From the NCBI RefSeq assembly GCF_009789195.1, contig NZ_WSTC01000026.1, positions 19,211 to 83,210 on the forward strand: a stretch of DNA of 64,000 nt, given 5' to 3'. The translations under genes were made by a program, and so were the position numbers. Below the pieces are notes generated by a model that saw only the letters and a program-made list of their open reading frames with translations, had not been told where the DNA came from and did not search any database. Source of the DNA: Paenibacillus sp. MMS18-CY102 (GTDB lineage Bacteria > Bacillota > Bacilli > Paenibacillales > Paenibacillaceae). Positions 37,174 through 47,100 of the stretch are shown here, piece by piece; position 1 is the stretch's first letter, and every line of letters starts with the position of its first letter.

Positions 37174-39330
37174 TTAGCTTTCCTGCGAAAGGCGCTTGGT
37201 GTCAGTAGTGCTTCCAAAAACCGTTGCGAGTTTAGACGTTGCTTTAATGCCATTTGCTCCGTTGATAATCGCATTGCCCTGCTCCGTATAGCTCGTTCCT
37301 GCCCAATCATTGGCCATATCGAGATATTCAAGCCCCGTGCCGTTGCCCTTCCACGACCAGCCGAGATAGCCTACGCCCTTCTGCTCGCTGTAGCTCATGA
37401 TTGTCGCTTCATCAACATCGCCGTTCGTATGTTTGATGCCGAACTCGCCGATTACTAATGCCAAGTTTTTAGCTAGTACGTTATCAATATTCGATTTTAC
37501 AGTAGCGGCATTGCCCCCAGCATATTCGTACATATGAATCGAGAACATTGTGTTTCTCAGAGGGTCAGCGTTAAACACTTCCGTGCCATAATCGACGATG
37601 GATTGCGGGTATTGGCCCCAGCCTGCTCCGTCTACCATAATTGTATTTTTGATGCCTGCGTTTCTCAGCTTAGGGATGACTGACTTGTAGCCTGCTGCCC
37701 AGCCTGCGCCATTCCATGTGCCGTACCATTCATTAGCAATGTTCAGAATAACCGTGCTTTCTTTGCCGATAAGTGCGCTCTTCATTTCGATCCAGTAGTT
37801 TGCGATGTTTTCCAACACAGCTGCGCTGTCCGAGCCTGTTCCGTCGTGCACCTCCACGACTGCGACCATTTTATTTTGCTCAGCTAACGAAATTAGCTTC
37901 TGGAGGGCAGCTAGGCTGTCCTTCGACCACTGCTGGCCATCCGAGAGCACGATTCTAATCGTATTCGCTCCTGTTTTGGCAATGGCAGGGAACGCCACCT
38001 CCTCTTGGCCTTTATACCATGTGTAAGCATGGTTGATCCCTCTCATAATGAACGGATTGCCGTTCGCGTCGTATAGCTTCGTGCCGTTAATGTAAAACCC
38101 AGCTGCCGTTGTTGGCTGCGAACTCGTCGTTACGCTCACAGCGTTGCTCACTGCCGATACGTTGCCCGCTGCATCCTTCGCTTTTACCGTAAAGCTGTAT
38201 GCCGTATTGGCTGTTAAGCCCGTTACTGTATAGCTTGTCGAAGATGCCGTGCCTGCCAGCGCCGTTCCACGGTACACGTCATAAGCGGTTACAGCTACGT
38301 TATCCGTAGATGCCGTCCAAACCAAGCTAACTGACGCCGCTGTTTTGGAAGGGCTTACAAGATTGGTTGGCGCTGTTGGCGCTGCCGTGTCTGGCGGCGT
38401 TGCTGCCACTTCAGTAAACTTCCACTTTTGTTGGGCGTTCCCGTTATCCGTCCACTGTTGCACATTCGCGCCATCATTCGTTGCTCCGCCAGCAACATCA
38501 AGCGCTTTGCCGCTGTTTTGTGCGATTAACTTATAATAGCCATTGCCTGCATCAACGATTTTCCATCTTTGATTCGCTTGCCCGGTATCCGTCCACTGCT
38601 GGACGTTGGCACCGTCGTTCGTAGCAGCGCCCGCTACTTCCAGCGCTTTGCCGGACTTTTGCGAGATTAGCTTGTAATAGCCATTGCCAACATCGATAAC
38701 CTTCCACTGCTGCTGCGTGTTTCCGTTATCTGCCCATTGCTGAACATTCGCGCCCTCATTCATTGAGCCAGCGGCTACATCAAGGCTTTTCCCGCTATGT
38801 TGAGCCGTGAGCTTATACACAGCCCCCGAAGCAATAGGTGACGATTCGTTCGTATTGCCGGCCGCATAAACTTCAAAATCCCACAGCGAGTATCCGTAAC
38901 CTGTCCCCCTCTGCGTGCCGTACATTTTTACATATCTCGCTTTTTGCGTGCTGAAGGAAATGTTGTCGACACCGCCGTCCCCGGTTGTTGTGGAATACAC
39001 CGTGCTCCAGTTGCTGTTATCTAACGAGGTTTGAATTTGGTACGCTTTGCCGTAGGCTGCTTCCCAGTTCAGCATGACACCGTTTATGTCCATCGCCGAT
39101 CCAAGGTCAACGCTAATCCATTGCGGATCGGAATAAATCGAGGACCATCGCGTTGAAGTGTTCCCATCAAAAGCCATCGCTGCTGTTTTGCCCGAGTCTT
39201 CGACGGAGCTGGCGGCCGCCGTTTTGTTTAACGCCACATTGGTTGCTGCTGCACTCGTTTGGACCGGCGCTGCTGCTATGCTGCTAACTAACATACTGAA
39301 CATGATCAGGCACGCTAAAATCTTTCTCAT
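37174..39330 (-). CDS. Secreted beta-mannanase: F5/8 type C, ricin-B lectin, Fn3 and GH5 domains
   Basis: ATG 39330 follows GGAGGT and opens with a signal peptide (MRKILACLIMFSMLVSSIAA, cleavage near residue 29-33). Domains in order: a F5/8 type C carbohydrate-binding domain (about 35-160), a ricin-type beta-trefoil with three repeats of SGKALDVAGGATNDGANVQQ type (about 175-320), a fibronectin III domain (320-415), and a GH5 catalytic domain. The GH5 part has MRGINHAYTWY, NIANEWYG with the acid/base Glu and IGEFGIKHTNGD with the nucleophile Glu, matching subfamily 8 mannan endo-1,4-beta-mannosidases. It acts outside the cell on plant mannan. It has no anchor. Confidence 0.92.
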   Translation of the reverse strand: MRKILACLIMFSMLVSSIAAAPVQTSAAATNVALNKTAAASSVEDSGKTAAMAFDGNTSTRWSSIYSDPQWISVDLGSAMDINGVMLNWEAAYGKAYQIQTSLDNSNWSTVYSTTTGDGGVDNISFSTQKARYVKMYGTQRGTGYGYSLWDFEVYAAGNTNESSPIASGAVYKLTAQHSGKSLDVAAGSMNEGANVQQWADNGNTQQQWKVIDVGNGYYKLISQKSGKALEVAGAATNDGANVQQWTDTGQANQRWKIVDAGNGYYKLIAQNSGKALDVAGGATNDGANVQQWTDNGNAQQKWKFTEVAATPPDTAAPTAPTNLVSPSKTAASVSLVWTASTDNVAVTAYDVYRGTALAGTASSTSYTVTGLTANTAYSFTVKAKDAAGNVSAVSNAVSVTTSSQPTTAAGFYINGTKLYDANGNPFIMRGINHAYTWYKGQEEVAFPAIAKTGANTIRIVLSDGQQWSKDSLAALQKLISLAEQNKMVAVVEVHDGTGSDSAAVLENIANYWIEMKSALIGKESTVILNIANEWYGTWNGAGWAAGYKSVIPKLRNAGIKNTIMVDGAGWGQYPQSIVDYGTEVFNADPLRNTMFSIHMYEYAGGNAATVKSNIDNVLAKNLALVIGEFGIKHTNGDVDEATIMSYSEQKGVGYLGWSWKGNGTGLEYLDMANDWAGTSYTEQGNAIINGANGIKATSKLATVFGSTTDTKRLSQES

Positions 39331-39413
39331 ATTCAACCTCCATTGTTTTGAGCTATCGTACTTTTTCCTGAAACCAAACCAGAAAGCAAGCATCCCTCCT
39401 TTTTCAACATAAA

Positions 39414-39427
39414 TGAAAGCGCTCTCT
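39414..39427. promoter_or_regulatory. Possible catabolite-responsive element (cre) upstream of the mannanase
   Basis: TGAAAGCGCTCTCT matches the core of the cre consensus (TGAAAGCG) but is weaker at the far end. It lies about 85 bases before the mannanase start, where CcpA repression of a sugar-degrading gene would be expected. Confidence 0.4.
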
Positions 39428-39567
39428 ATTTAGTTTGCACTACGTTTTCTGCTGTCCCGTGCACTTGCATCTTGTTCAGTTCAGGAAGTAGTTGTGTAGC
39501 CTAAGGAGTGGGAACCGATCGCACGAAGAAACAACAATCGATAAGAGAGGAGAGGAGGCTTTCAGAC

Positions 39568-39697
39568 ATGTTTCCGTTATTAAATCCGATTCGTAGCCCC
39601 CGTTAAAAAGCTCGCTAGAGAAGTTGCTAAGGGCTTACTCGAATCGCTAAATCCAAATTTACATTTTGTTAGTTTAAATGTCAACAAATTTGTATAA
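39568..39697 (+). pseudogene. Small basic peptide gene interrupted at a CCCCC run (putative)
   Basis: ATG 39568 has a strong purine-rich AGAGGAGAGGAGG site ahead. As read it ends after 12 codons. Removing one C from the run at 39597-39601 joins it to an open stretch to 39697, giving a 42-residue peptide that starts MFPLLNPIRSPVKKLAREVA and continues as an amphipathic helix. A one-base frameshift or sequencing error in the homopolymer is the simplest explanation. I do not recognise the product. Confidence 0.4.
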
Positions 39698-39884
39698 CGA
39701 AATAACAAGTTAGCTAACAGGAATATTTTTTCTAAATGGCTATTCACTTTGAATCCAATAGGCTTTTAGTACTGTATTTACGAAGCAGCCATGGCTACCA
39801 ACACCTATCCTTATTCAGTATTCATAAAATGAAATCCATTCCACAAAACTTGTTAGGATAACAAAATAGTTCAAATAGCATTGT

Positions 39885-39940
39885 AATAAAAAAGGCTGAA
39901 AGAGGATCGAGAAACCGCTCGACCTTCTTCCAGCCTTTTG
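39885..39940 (-). terminator. Terminator at the end of the NRPS operon
   Basis: On the minus strand AAAAGGCTGG pairs with a CAGCCTTTTTT arm, with an inner TCGAG/CTCGA pair, then a T-run. It lies about 40 bases after the stop of the 370-residue gene. Confidence 0.85.
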
Positions 39941-39982
39941 CGTGATAGGATCATCTGAGTGCTTGTACTTGTTTACCGCGAG

Positions 39983-41095
39983 CTAGCAGAGCGCTGCCCT
40001 TTGATTGGCATCATGCTGTATAGCCCTCAACTCCTCCATAAACTGCTGTAACGTCTCTTTCTCGAGCGGCACTAATTGGCTGAGTTCGGATAAAATTTGC
40101 TGGAGCTGCGCATCGTTTTTGAAAAACGCAAATTTTAACGCATAATTGCGCATTTTAATTGCCATAAACTCGATGTTTTTTAAGTGCTCAAGCAGTTGCT
40201 TCCCATCGTTATAGATCCCTTTTTCAATCAGATACTGCACTCGGAGCACCATACAGCGTTTATGCTCTAACAAAATCTGAAAAGACCTCACATCACACTG
40301 CTCAATTTCCCCTGAAACAACACCTTCTAGATGATTCAATAGCATGCCATACACTTGCATGCCGTAGATTCCGTCAGCAGCATTTTCAAACACAGAAAAC
40401 TTCTGGGATGTGTTGCTGGCTTGCAAATAATCGTCCAACAAATCGATCATATTGCCCAAATCCAGCTCATAAGGCTGCTTGGCATGAAAATGCGACCTAT
40501 CATTATATTTAATAATTTCAATCTGGCTCAAATGATTATTCAGATCCGTGCTCACAAAATGAACCGTATCGACATTCCCGTTGTTATGCACGTCAACACT
40601 ATAGTAAGCATCCTCAAATTCATGGAAAGGAATCGCTTTGCACTCATACTTCCCTAAATGAAAGAAATCCGCTCCGAATAACACTTTGGCTTCAGCATCA
40701 TACCCAAAAATAAGGATTTCGTGAAAGCGATGAACCTTATGGTAATACGCTTCTGCCGGAGGGATGTAGTAGCTGTTAACCGTTGCATGAAAATAATACT
40801 GATCGTCAATACATTTCATAATGAAGCCGATCATGTTCGGAAACCATTGATTGAGGCTGCCCCTATTTAACACTTGATAGTCCAATAGCGGGCAAACCCT
40901 TTGCAAATTATCAGGATAAATTAATAGGTCAAGGGCTCGCGGCTTGCGGCTGCATTTGAGCTGGATAAAGTTGCTATGAAACCACGGCCAGAACGCCTCA
41001 TGCATCGAAGTGATCGCAATGACGTTCGTTTGCTGGGGATACGTCGTTATGATCGGATTTTGAAACGGCAATTTGATTTCCGGCATGCTCAACAT
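39983..41095 (-). CDS. Unknown protein of the NRPS operon, possible BtrH/C39-like fold
   Basis: A 370-residue soluble protein starting 27 bases after the NRPS gene, so clearly in the same operon. I do not recognise it with confidence. HRFHEILIFGYDAEAKVLFG then ADFFHLGKYECKAIPF resembles the His/Asp part of papain-like C39 or BtrH N-terminal domains, and a Cys lies upstream in FIQLKCSRKP. The C-terminal 150 residues are helical and charged. As the NRPS has no thioesterase, release or transfer of the peptide is a reasonable role, but that is inference. Confidence 0.6.
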   Translation of the reverse strand: MLSMPEIKLPFQNPIITTYPQQTNVIAITSMHEAFWPWFHSNFIQLKCSRKPRALDLLIYPDNLQRVCPLLDYQVLNRGSLNQWFPNMIGFIMKCIDDQYYFHATVNSYYIPPAEAYYHKVHRFHEILIFGYDAEAKVLFGADFFHLGKYECKAIPFHEFEDAYYSVDVHNNGNVDTVHFVSTDLNNHLSQIEIIKYNDRSHFHAKQPYELDLGNMIDLLDDYLQASNTSQKFSVFENAADGIYGMQVYGMLLNHLEGVVSGEIEQCDVRSFQILLEHKRCMVLRVQYLIEKGIYNDGKQLLEHLKNIEFMAIKMRNYALKFAFFKNDAQLQQILSELSQLVPLEKETLQQFMEELRAIQHDANQRAALC

Positions 41096-41122
41096 CCTTT
41101 CTATTAAACGATCGTCACTTAA

Positions 41123-44100
41123 TCAAGATTGTTCAGCAAAAATAAGGTCATTTAGTTCTTTAATCGTTTGGTACCTGTAGATTTCGTTAAAGATTTCAAA
41201 CGGGTAGATTTGGACGCCTCGCTTGTCTAGCTCATGATCTAGCTGCATCACTAATAGTGAATTTCCGCCCAGCACAAAGAAATTATCGTTAATGCTGACC
41301 TGCTCTAGATGCAACAACTGTTGCCAGATCTCGGCTAAGATTGCTTCAAATTCACTTCTTGGCGCTTCGAAAGCTGTTCCCGTCGCTAGTTGTGTTTCGA
41401 TCTTAAGCAGTTCTAATCGATTGGCCTTTCCATTAGCCGTTAATGGGATGGCGTCAATTCGAATAAACTGGGAAGGCACCATATAGTCTGGCAGCTGTTT
41501 CAATAATTGCAGGCGCAATTCATGCGTATTCACTTCTTGCTCAGCGACAACATACGCACATAAGTAATGGGATCCGGATTCATCCTCTTTGGCCAGCACG
41601 GCACAATCGATGATCATAGGGATTTGCTGCAGCTGCTCCTCAATCTCGCCTAGCTCAATCCGATAGCCGCGTATTTTCACTTGATGATCCATTCGGCTTA
41701 AATACTCGATGTTTCCATCAGGCAGCCAACGGGCTAGGTCACCTGTCAGATACAGCCTTTCTCCCGGCACAAACGGGTTGTCCACAAACTTCTGTTCGGT
41801 CAGGTCTGGGCGATTTAGATAACCACGCGTTACGCCAGCACCTGCGATACACAGCTGCCCAGCAACTCCAACGGGAAGCAGCTGATAGCAGCTATCCAGC
41901 ATGTAAATTTGCGTATTCGCAATAGGTGTCCCGATCGACACTTCCTGTTCATCACTCAAATCTTTCATCGTTGACCATACCGTCGTTTCCGTTGGCCCAT
42001 ACATATTGTAGATTTTCGCGTTGCTCCATTGCCTCACTTCGTTCACTTGGCTGATCGATACGGATTCGCCGCCAATTAATATGTGCTGAAGCCCACGCAA
42101 GGATCTTCTTCCTTCTTCGTGGCTTACTAACAGTTTTAAGCGGGAAGGCGTAATCTGAAGCATGTCCACTTGGTGCTTTTGGATCAGCTTTCCTAACAGC
42201 ACGGCATCTTTATGTTCTGACTCATCGGCAATGATAATCTGCAAGCCTTGCGACAGCGGCAACCACGTTTCGAGTACAAAAATATCAAAGGATAACGTAG
42301 TAAGCACCAGTATCTTCTGCACAGCAGAGACCGGAATCCGGTTCGTTACGCCGGTTATAAAGTTGTTGACGTTGCGATGCTCGACCATAACGCCCTTCGG
42401 CTTGCCAGTAGAACCGGAGGTGTAGATGACATAAGCTAGATGCTCTTCTCCATTTACCGGTGGCAAATTAGCAGCCTCCTGCTGATAGCAGCTTTCCTCG
42501 TCCACATAGAGAGTTGTTCCGCTATAAAGGGCAGGGTTATGCAGGCTGCTTTGCGTTAATAGCAACTTGGCGCCGCTATCCTCTAGCATGTACCGGACGC
42601 GCTCGGCAGGGTACGTTGGGTCGATCGGTACATACGCACCGCCTGCTTTAAGCACAGCCATCATGCCGACGATCATTCCCATTGAGCGTTCAGCAATAAG
42701 GGCAACCAATTGGTCTTTACCGATACCATGATTCCGTAGCGTACGCGCCAATTGGTTTGCTCTTTCATTCAGTTCCCTATACGTCAGCTGCTGATCCTCG
42801 AACACGATTGCAATCGCGTTCGGCGTCTTTTCCACTTGTGCCTCGAAAAGCTGATGAACCGTTGTATGCCTTGGATAATTGGTTTGCGTAGCGTTGAACC
42901 TTTCGACCAATTGCTGGCGTTCAACTTCAGTCACCAGCCCATATTGAGCGATGGGCCTCTGCGGATTGGCCACGATTTGCTCTAACAGATGCAGCCAATG
43001 ATGTGCTAAGCGTTCTATCGCAATTCCATCGTATGCTTCCGCATTGTATTCCAAGCGCATGGACAAGGCGGTTCCTGGGATAATGACCAAACTAAAATCA
43101 TAATTGTTATGTTCATGCATCTCCATGTTCGCTACTTCCAAGCGGCGTTGGCCTGCTTGCTGGGCAAATAACTGGTCCGTTGCTGCATCCATTGGATAGT
43201 TCTCAAAGATCAGAATGTGGTTGATCAAATCTTGCCTTTGCCCGGTCTGCGCTTGCGTCTGGTACAGCGGATAGAAATCAAACGCTGCCGACGCTAACGC
43301 TTGCTCCTGGTTTCGCCGGACGATATCGACAAAGCGCTCATCTGGCTGGCTTTGGATTCTTACTGGAATCGTATTAATAAATAAGCCGACCATTTGTTCT
43401 ACACCAGGCAAAGAAGCTGGCCTTCCCGATACGACACTGCCAAACACGACATCGCTGCTGCCATTGTATTTTTGCAATAAAATACCCCAAGCAGCTTGCA
43501 TGACCGTGTTTAATGTAGCCTGCTCGTTGCTTGCGATGGCCTGCAACGCTTGCGTCAATTGTTCGGACAATATCAAGTGATGTTTGTCCAGCACATATTG
43601 CTGCCCCTTTGTTGGCCGTTTGCCCGGCAAGCCAATGTGCTGATCATACCCATTTATATATTCGTTCCAGTAATTTGCTGCATTTTGCTCATCCTGTTGC
43701 TGCAACCACTCCATATATTGACCGTAAGGCATGGTGGCTGGCAGCTTCGATTCCCGATGCTCTACGAGGGCAAAATAAGTTTCGAACCATTCCCCCCAAA
43801 CAATTGGCATGCACCAGCCGTCCATTAACAGATGGTGGAAGCTCCAAATTAATTGCCAGCTCTCCGTCCCAGTCCGCACAATGGCGGCTCTCATTAAGCA
43901 ATCACTTTCCAGGCCAAACCCTCTGGCTCGATCCTGCTCAGCTAATTGGCGGATCGCTTCCTCATGCTTCTCTTGCGGCAATGAACGGATGTCCTCAATC
44001 GTGAGTGCCACAGCTTTTCTGCGGAAAATAACTAACACAGCTTCCTTCCATCCCTGGTACACATTGCTTCGCAATATCTCGTGCCGCTGCTGTAGACGCT

Positions 44101-47100
44101 CCAAGCTTTGGGAGAGCGCCTCTACATCAAGCGGACCGCGAAGCCCGATGACACTCTGCTGAAAATAAGCCCCTTTCTCCGCTTCCATAATGCTGTGGAA
44201 CAGCATGCCCTTCTGCATCGGTGTCAGCGGATACACATTCTCAATAGCCCCGATAGCCCCCATCTGCTCGGACAGTTGATCCAGCTCTTGAATGCTCATA
44301 TTTGTTAGCAGTACGTCACTTGGCGTTAGTTCCCCTTGTTCCTTCGCTGTGCAATGGACGATGATGTCCTGCAAATGCGATTGAAAACGAACGGCCAGCT
44401 GTTCCAACGTTTCACGTTCATATTGGGCTTTGCTGTAGCGGATCGTGAACGACAACTGCCCCTCGTTGACAGCACCGTTGATGTCGAGCACATGCTGCCG
44501 CTTCTCGTTCATCCCGATGTCGTTCCCAGTCGCTTTTGCATAAGGAGAGTTGCCCCAGCCGCCTTCGGACAGATCAGAATCAAATTGGCCCAAGTAGTTA
44601 AACACAATTTCCGGTTTCAGCTGGCCAGCTAGTGTATAGTTTTCCGATACGTATCGCAGCATGCCATAACCCATGCCTTTAGACGGCACTTGGCGAAGCT
44701 CTTCCTTCACCTGTTTGATCCGTGTTCCCCAGCCGTTGCCGGTCCCAGCTGACAGCTTCACCGGATACATGCTCGTAAACCAGCCTACCGTGCGGGTAAT
44801 GTTCACATCAGGAATTAACGCTTCTCGGCCATGCCCCTCCATATGAAGCACCAGTTCATCGATGCCAGCCCATTCTTGTATCGCCTTGCTGAGTGCAGCG
44901 AGCAGCAGGTCGTTCATTTCCGTTCCGTACGCACGATGTGCCTCCCCTAGCAATTGCGCTGTAGCTTCCCGCTCCAGCTGCACATGTACAATGTCACATT
45001 CATGTGTCCACGTGACGGAAACATCCCTATCTTTAGGCAGCGGCTTCACTGGAGTTTGCTCTATCGCTTGCCAATAAGCCAGCTGTTTCTCCATCGCCGC
45101 GCTGTTGGCATAAGCATGCAGCTGCTCGGACCAGTACTGGAACGAATCGCTTTTCTCGGGCAGCTGAACCGTTTGGCCTTGCTGCGCTTGTTCGTAGGCT
45201 GTCGCCAAATCTTCCAATAGAATGCGCCAAGATACGCCGTCGATGGCTAAGTGATGGATAATAATGAGCAGATGGTCCCCATCATGACAGCGGAATAATC
45301 CGAGCTTAACCAGCGGTCCCTGCTCCAGATCGAAGCTGCTTTGGAGCGCTTGCGCCCGCCGCTGCATTTCCGCCTCCATCGCGTTCGCGTTAGCCAAGCC
45401 GCCGCTACAATCTACAATATCAAGCTCGTAGAGCGCCCCTTCCTGTTCCCCGCGATTCCATAGCATCACCTCTGGCTCCATCGTGCGCACGACGAGCCGC
45501 AGCGCGTCGTGGTGGCGGATAACGGCCGCTATCGCCTGGCGCAGGTACGCTTCCTCTAGCCCTTGCTCCACATGCAGCAGCATTGACTGATTGAAGTGAT
45601 GCGGCTGCTGCATCTGCATTTTGAAGAACCAGCGCAGGATTGGGGTCGCTTTCACTTCGCCTTGTACAGCGATTTGCTCTACTCGCCTGCGAATCGGCTG
45701 CAAATGCCGGCTGAAGCCGCTAAGGGTTGGCGATTTGAATAAGGATTTCATCTCGGCTTGGTATCCGGCTTGACGCAGACGTGAAATCACTTGAATTGCT
45801 TTGATCGAATCGCCGCCCAAATAGAAGAAATGGTCCTCGGCACCGACGCGTTCTGCGCCAAGCACACTTTGCCATACTGTCGCTGCCGCATTTTCCTCTG
45901 CTGTTCGTGGCGCTTCATAGCTCGTTGTGGCGCTAATGGCTTGCCCCATATGTTCCAATGCTTGGCGATCGAGCTTGCCATTGGATGTAAGCGGAATATG
46001 ATCCACTTGCACATACTGGGAAGGAATCATATATCCGGGCAGTCCCTCCGATAAATGCACGCGAAGATCGGATACGCTGAGCTGCTCCTTTGATACGAGA
46101 TATGCACATAAATACGATGACCCCGACGCATCTTTTCTTGCCAGTACGGCAACCTCGCGTATAGCTGGAATTTGCAGCAGCCGAGCTTCAATTTCCCCAA
46201 GCTCAATCCGGTAGCCGCGAATTTTGACCTGCTGGTCAATCCGTCCCATATACGCAATGCTTCCGTCCGGCAGCCAGCATGCCAAGTCGCCTGTGCGGTA
46301 CATTCGCTCGCCTTGCAAGAACGGATGATTTACGAATTTCTCTGCGGTAAGCTCTGGGCGATTCAAGTAGCCGCGGGCTAGCCCAGCACCGCTAATGCAT
46401 AGCTCTCCAACTACGCCGACAGGTTGAATGGCGTTCCACTCGTTGACAATATAGACTTGGGAATTGGCAATTGGCCGACCGATCGTGATTTGGGATGGTT
46501 CGGTTAATAGCTGCGCTGTTGTCACGACGCTCGCTTCGGTCGGCCCGTATTCATGAATCACTTCTGCATGAGGACAAACCGAGAATAGCTTCTCCGATAG
46601 CAGCGGCGTCAACGCTTCCCCACCTAGGGCAATCGAAAGCAGCGAGTTGCTGCCCTTATCCTTGAGCCGATCTAAAACGAGCAGCAGCAAGCCAGGCCCC
46701 ATCATCAGATGAGTAACGGCTTCGGATGCGATGGCATCAGCTATCGCTTCTGGATTGGTTGCGGCGCTATCACTAACGATAACAGCCGCTGCACCAGAAA
46801 GGAGTGGAGTAAAGAGCCCATGAACGAACGCATCGAAGGCAAACGATACCGGACAAAGCACGCGATGCTGACCGGTTAGGCGCCAAATTCCCTTCTTCCA
46901 CTGCAAGGAATTCATAATGCTTCTGTGCTCGACCATAACCCCTTTCGGCTGCCCCGTCGAACCGGAAGTATAGATGGCATAAGCAAGATGGCGGGCTTCA
47001 TTTACGAAAGGCACATTCGTTGTTTCTGCGTGGTAGCTGCTTTCTTCGTCCAAATGCAGCGTATTTCCACTGTAGGCGTGAGCCAGCTGTAAGCGGCGTT

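Noticed and set aside
43531..44004. 157-codon plus-strand frame opposite the NRPS
   Set aside because: Antisense shadow of a C domain; no ribosome binding site.
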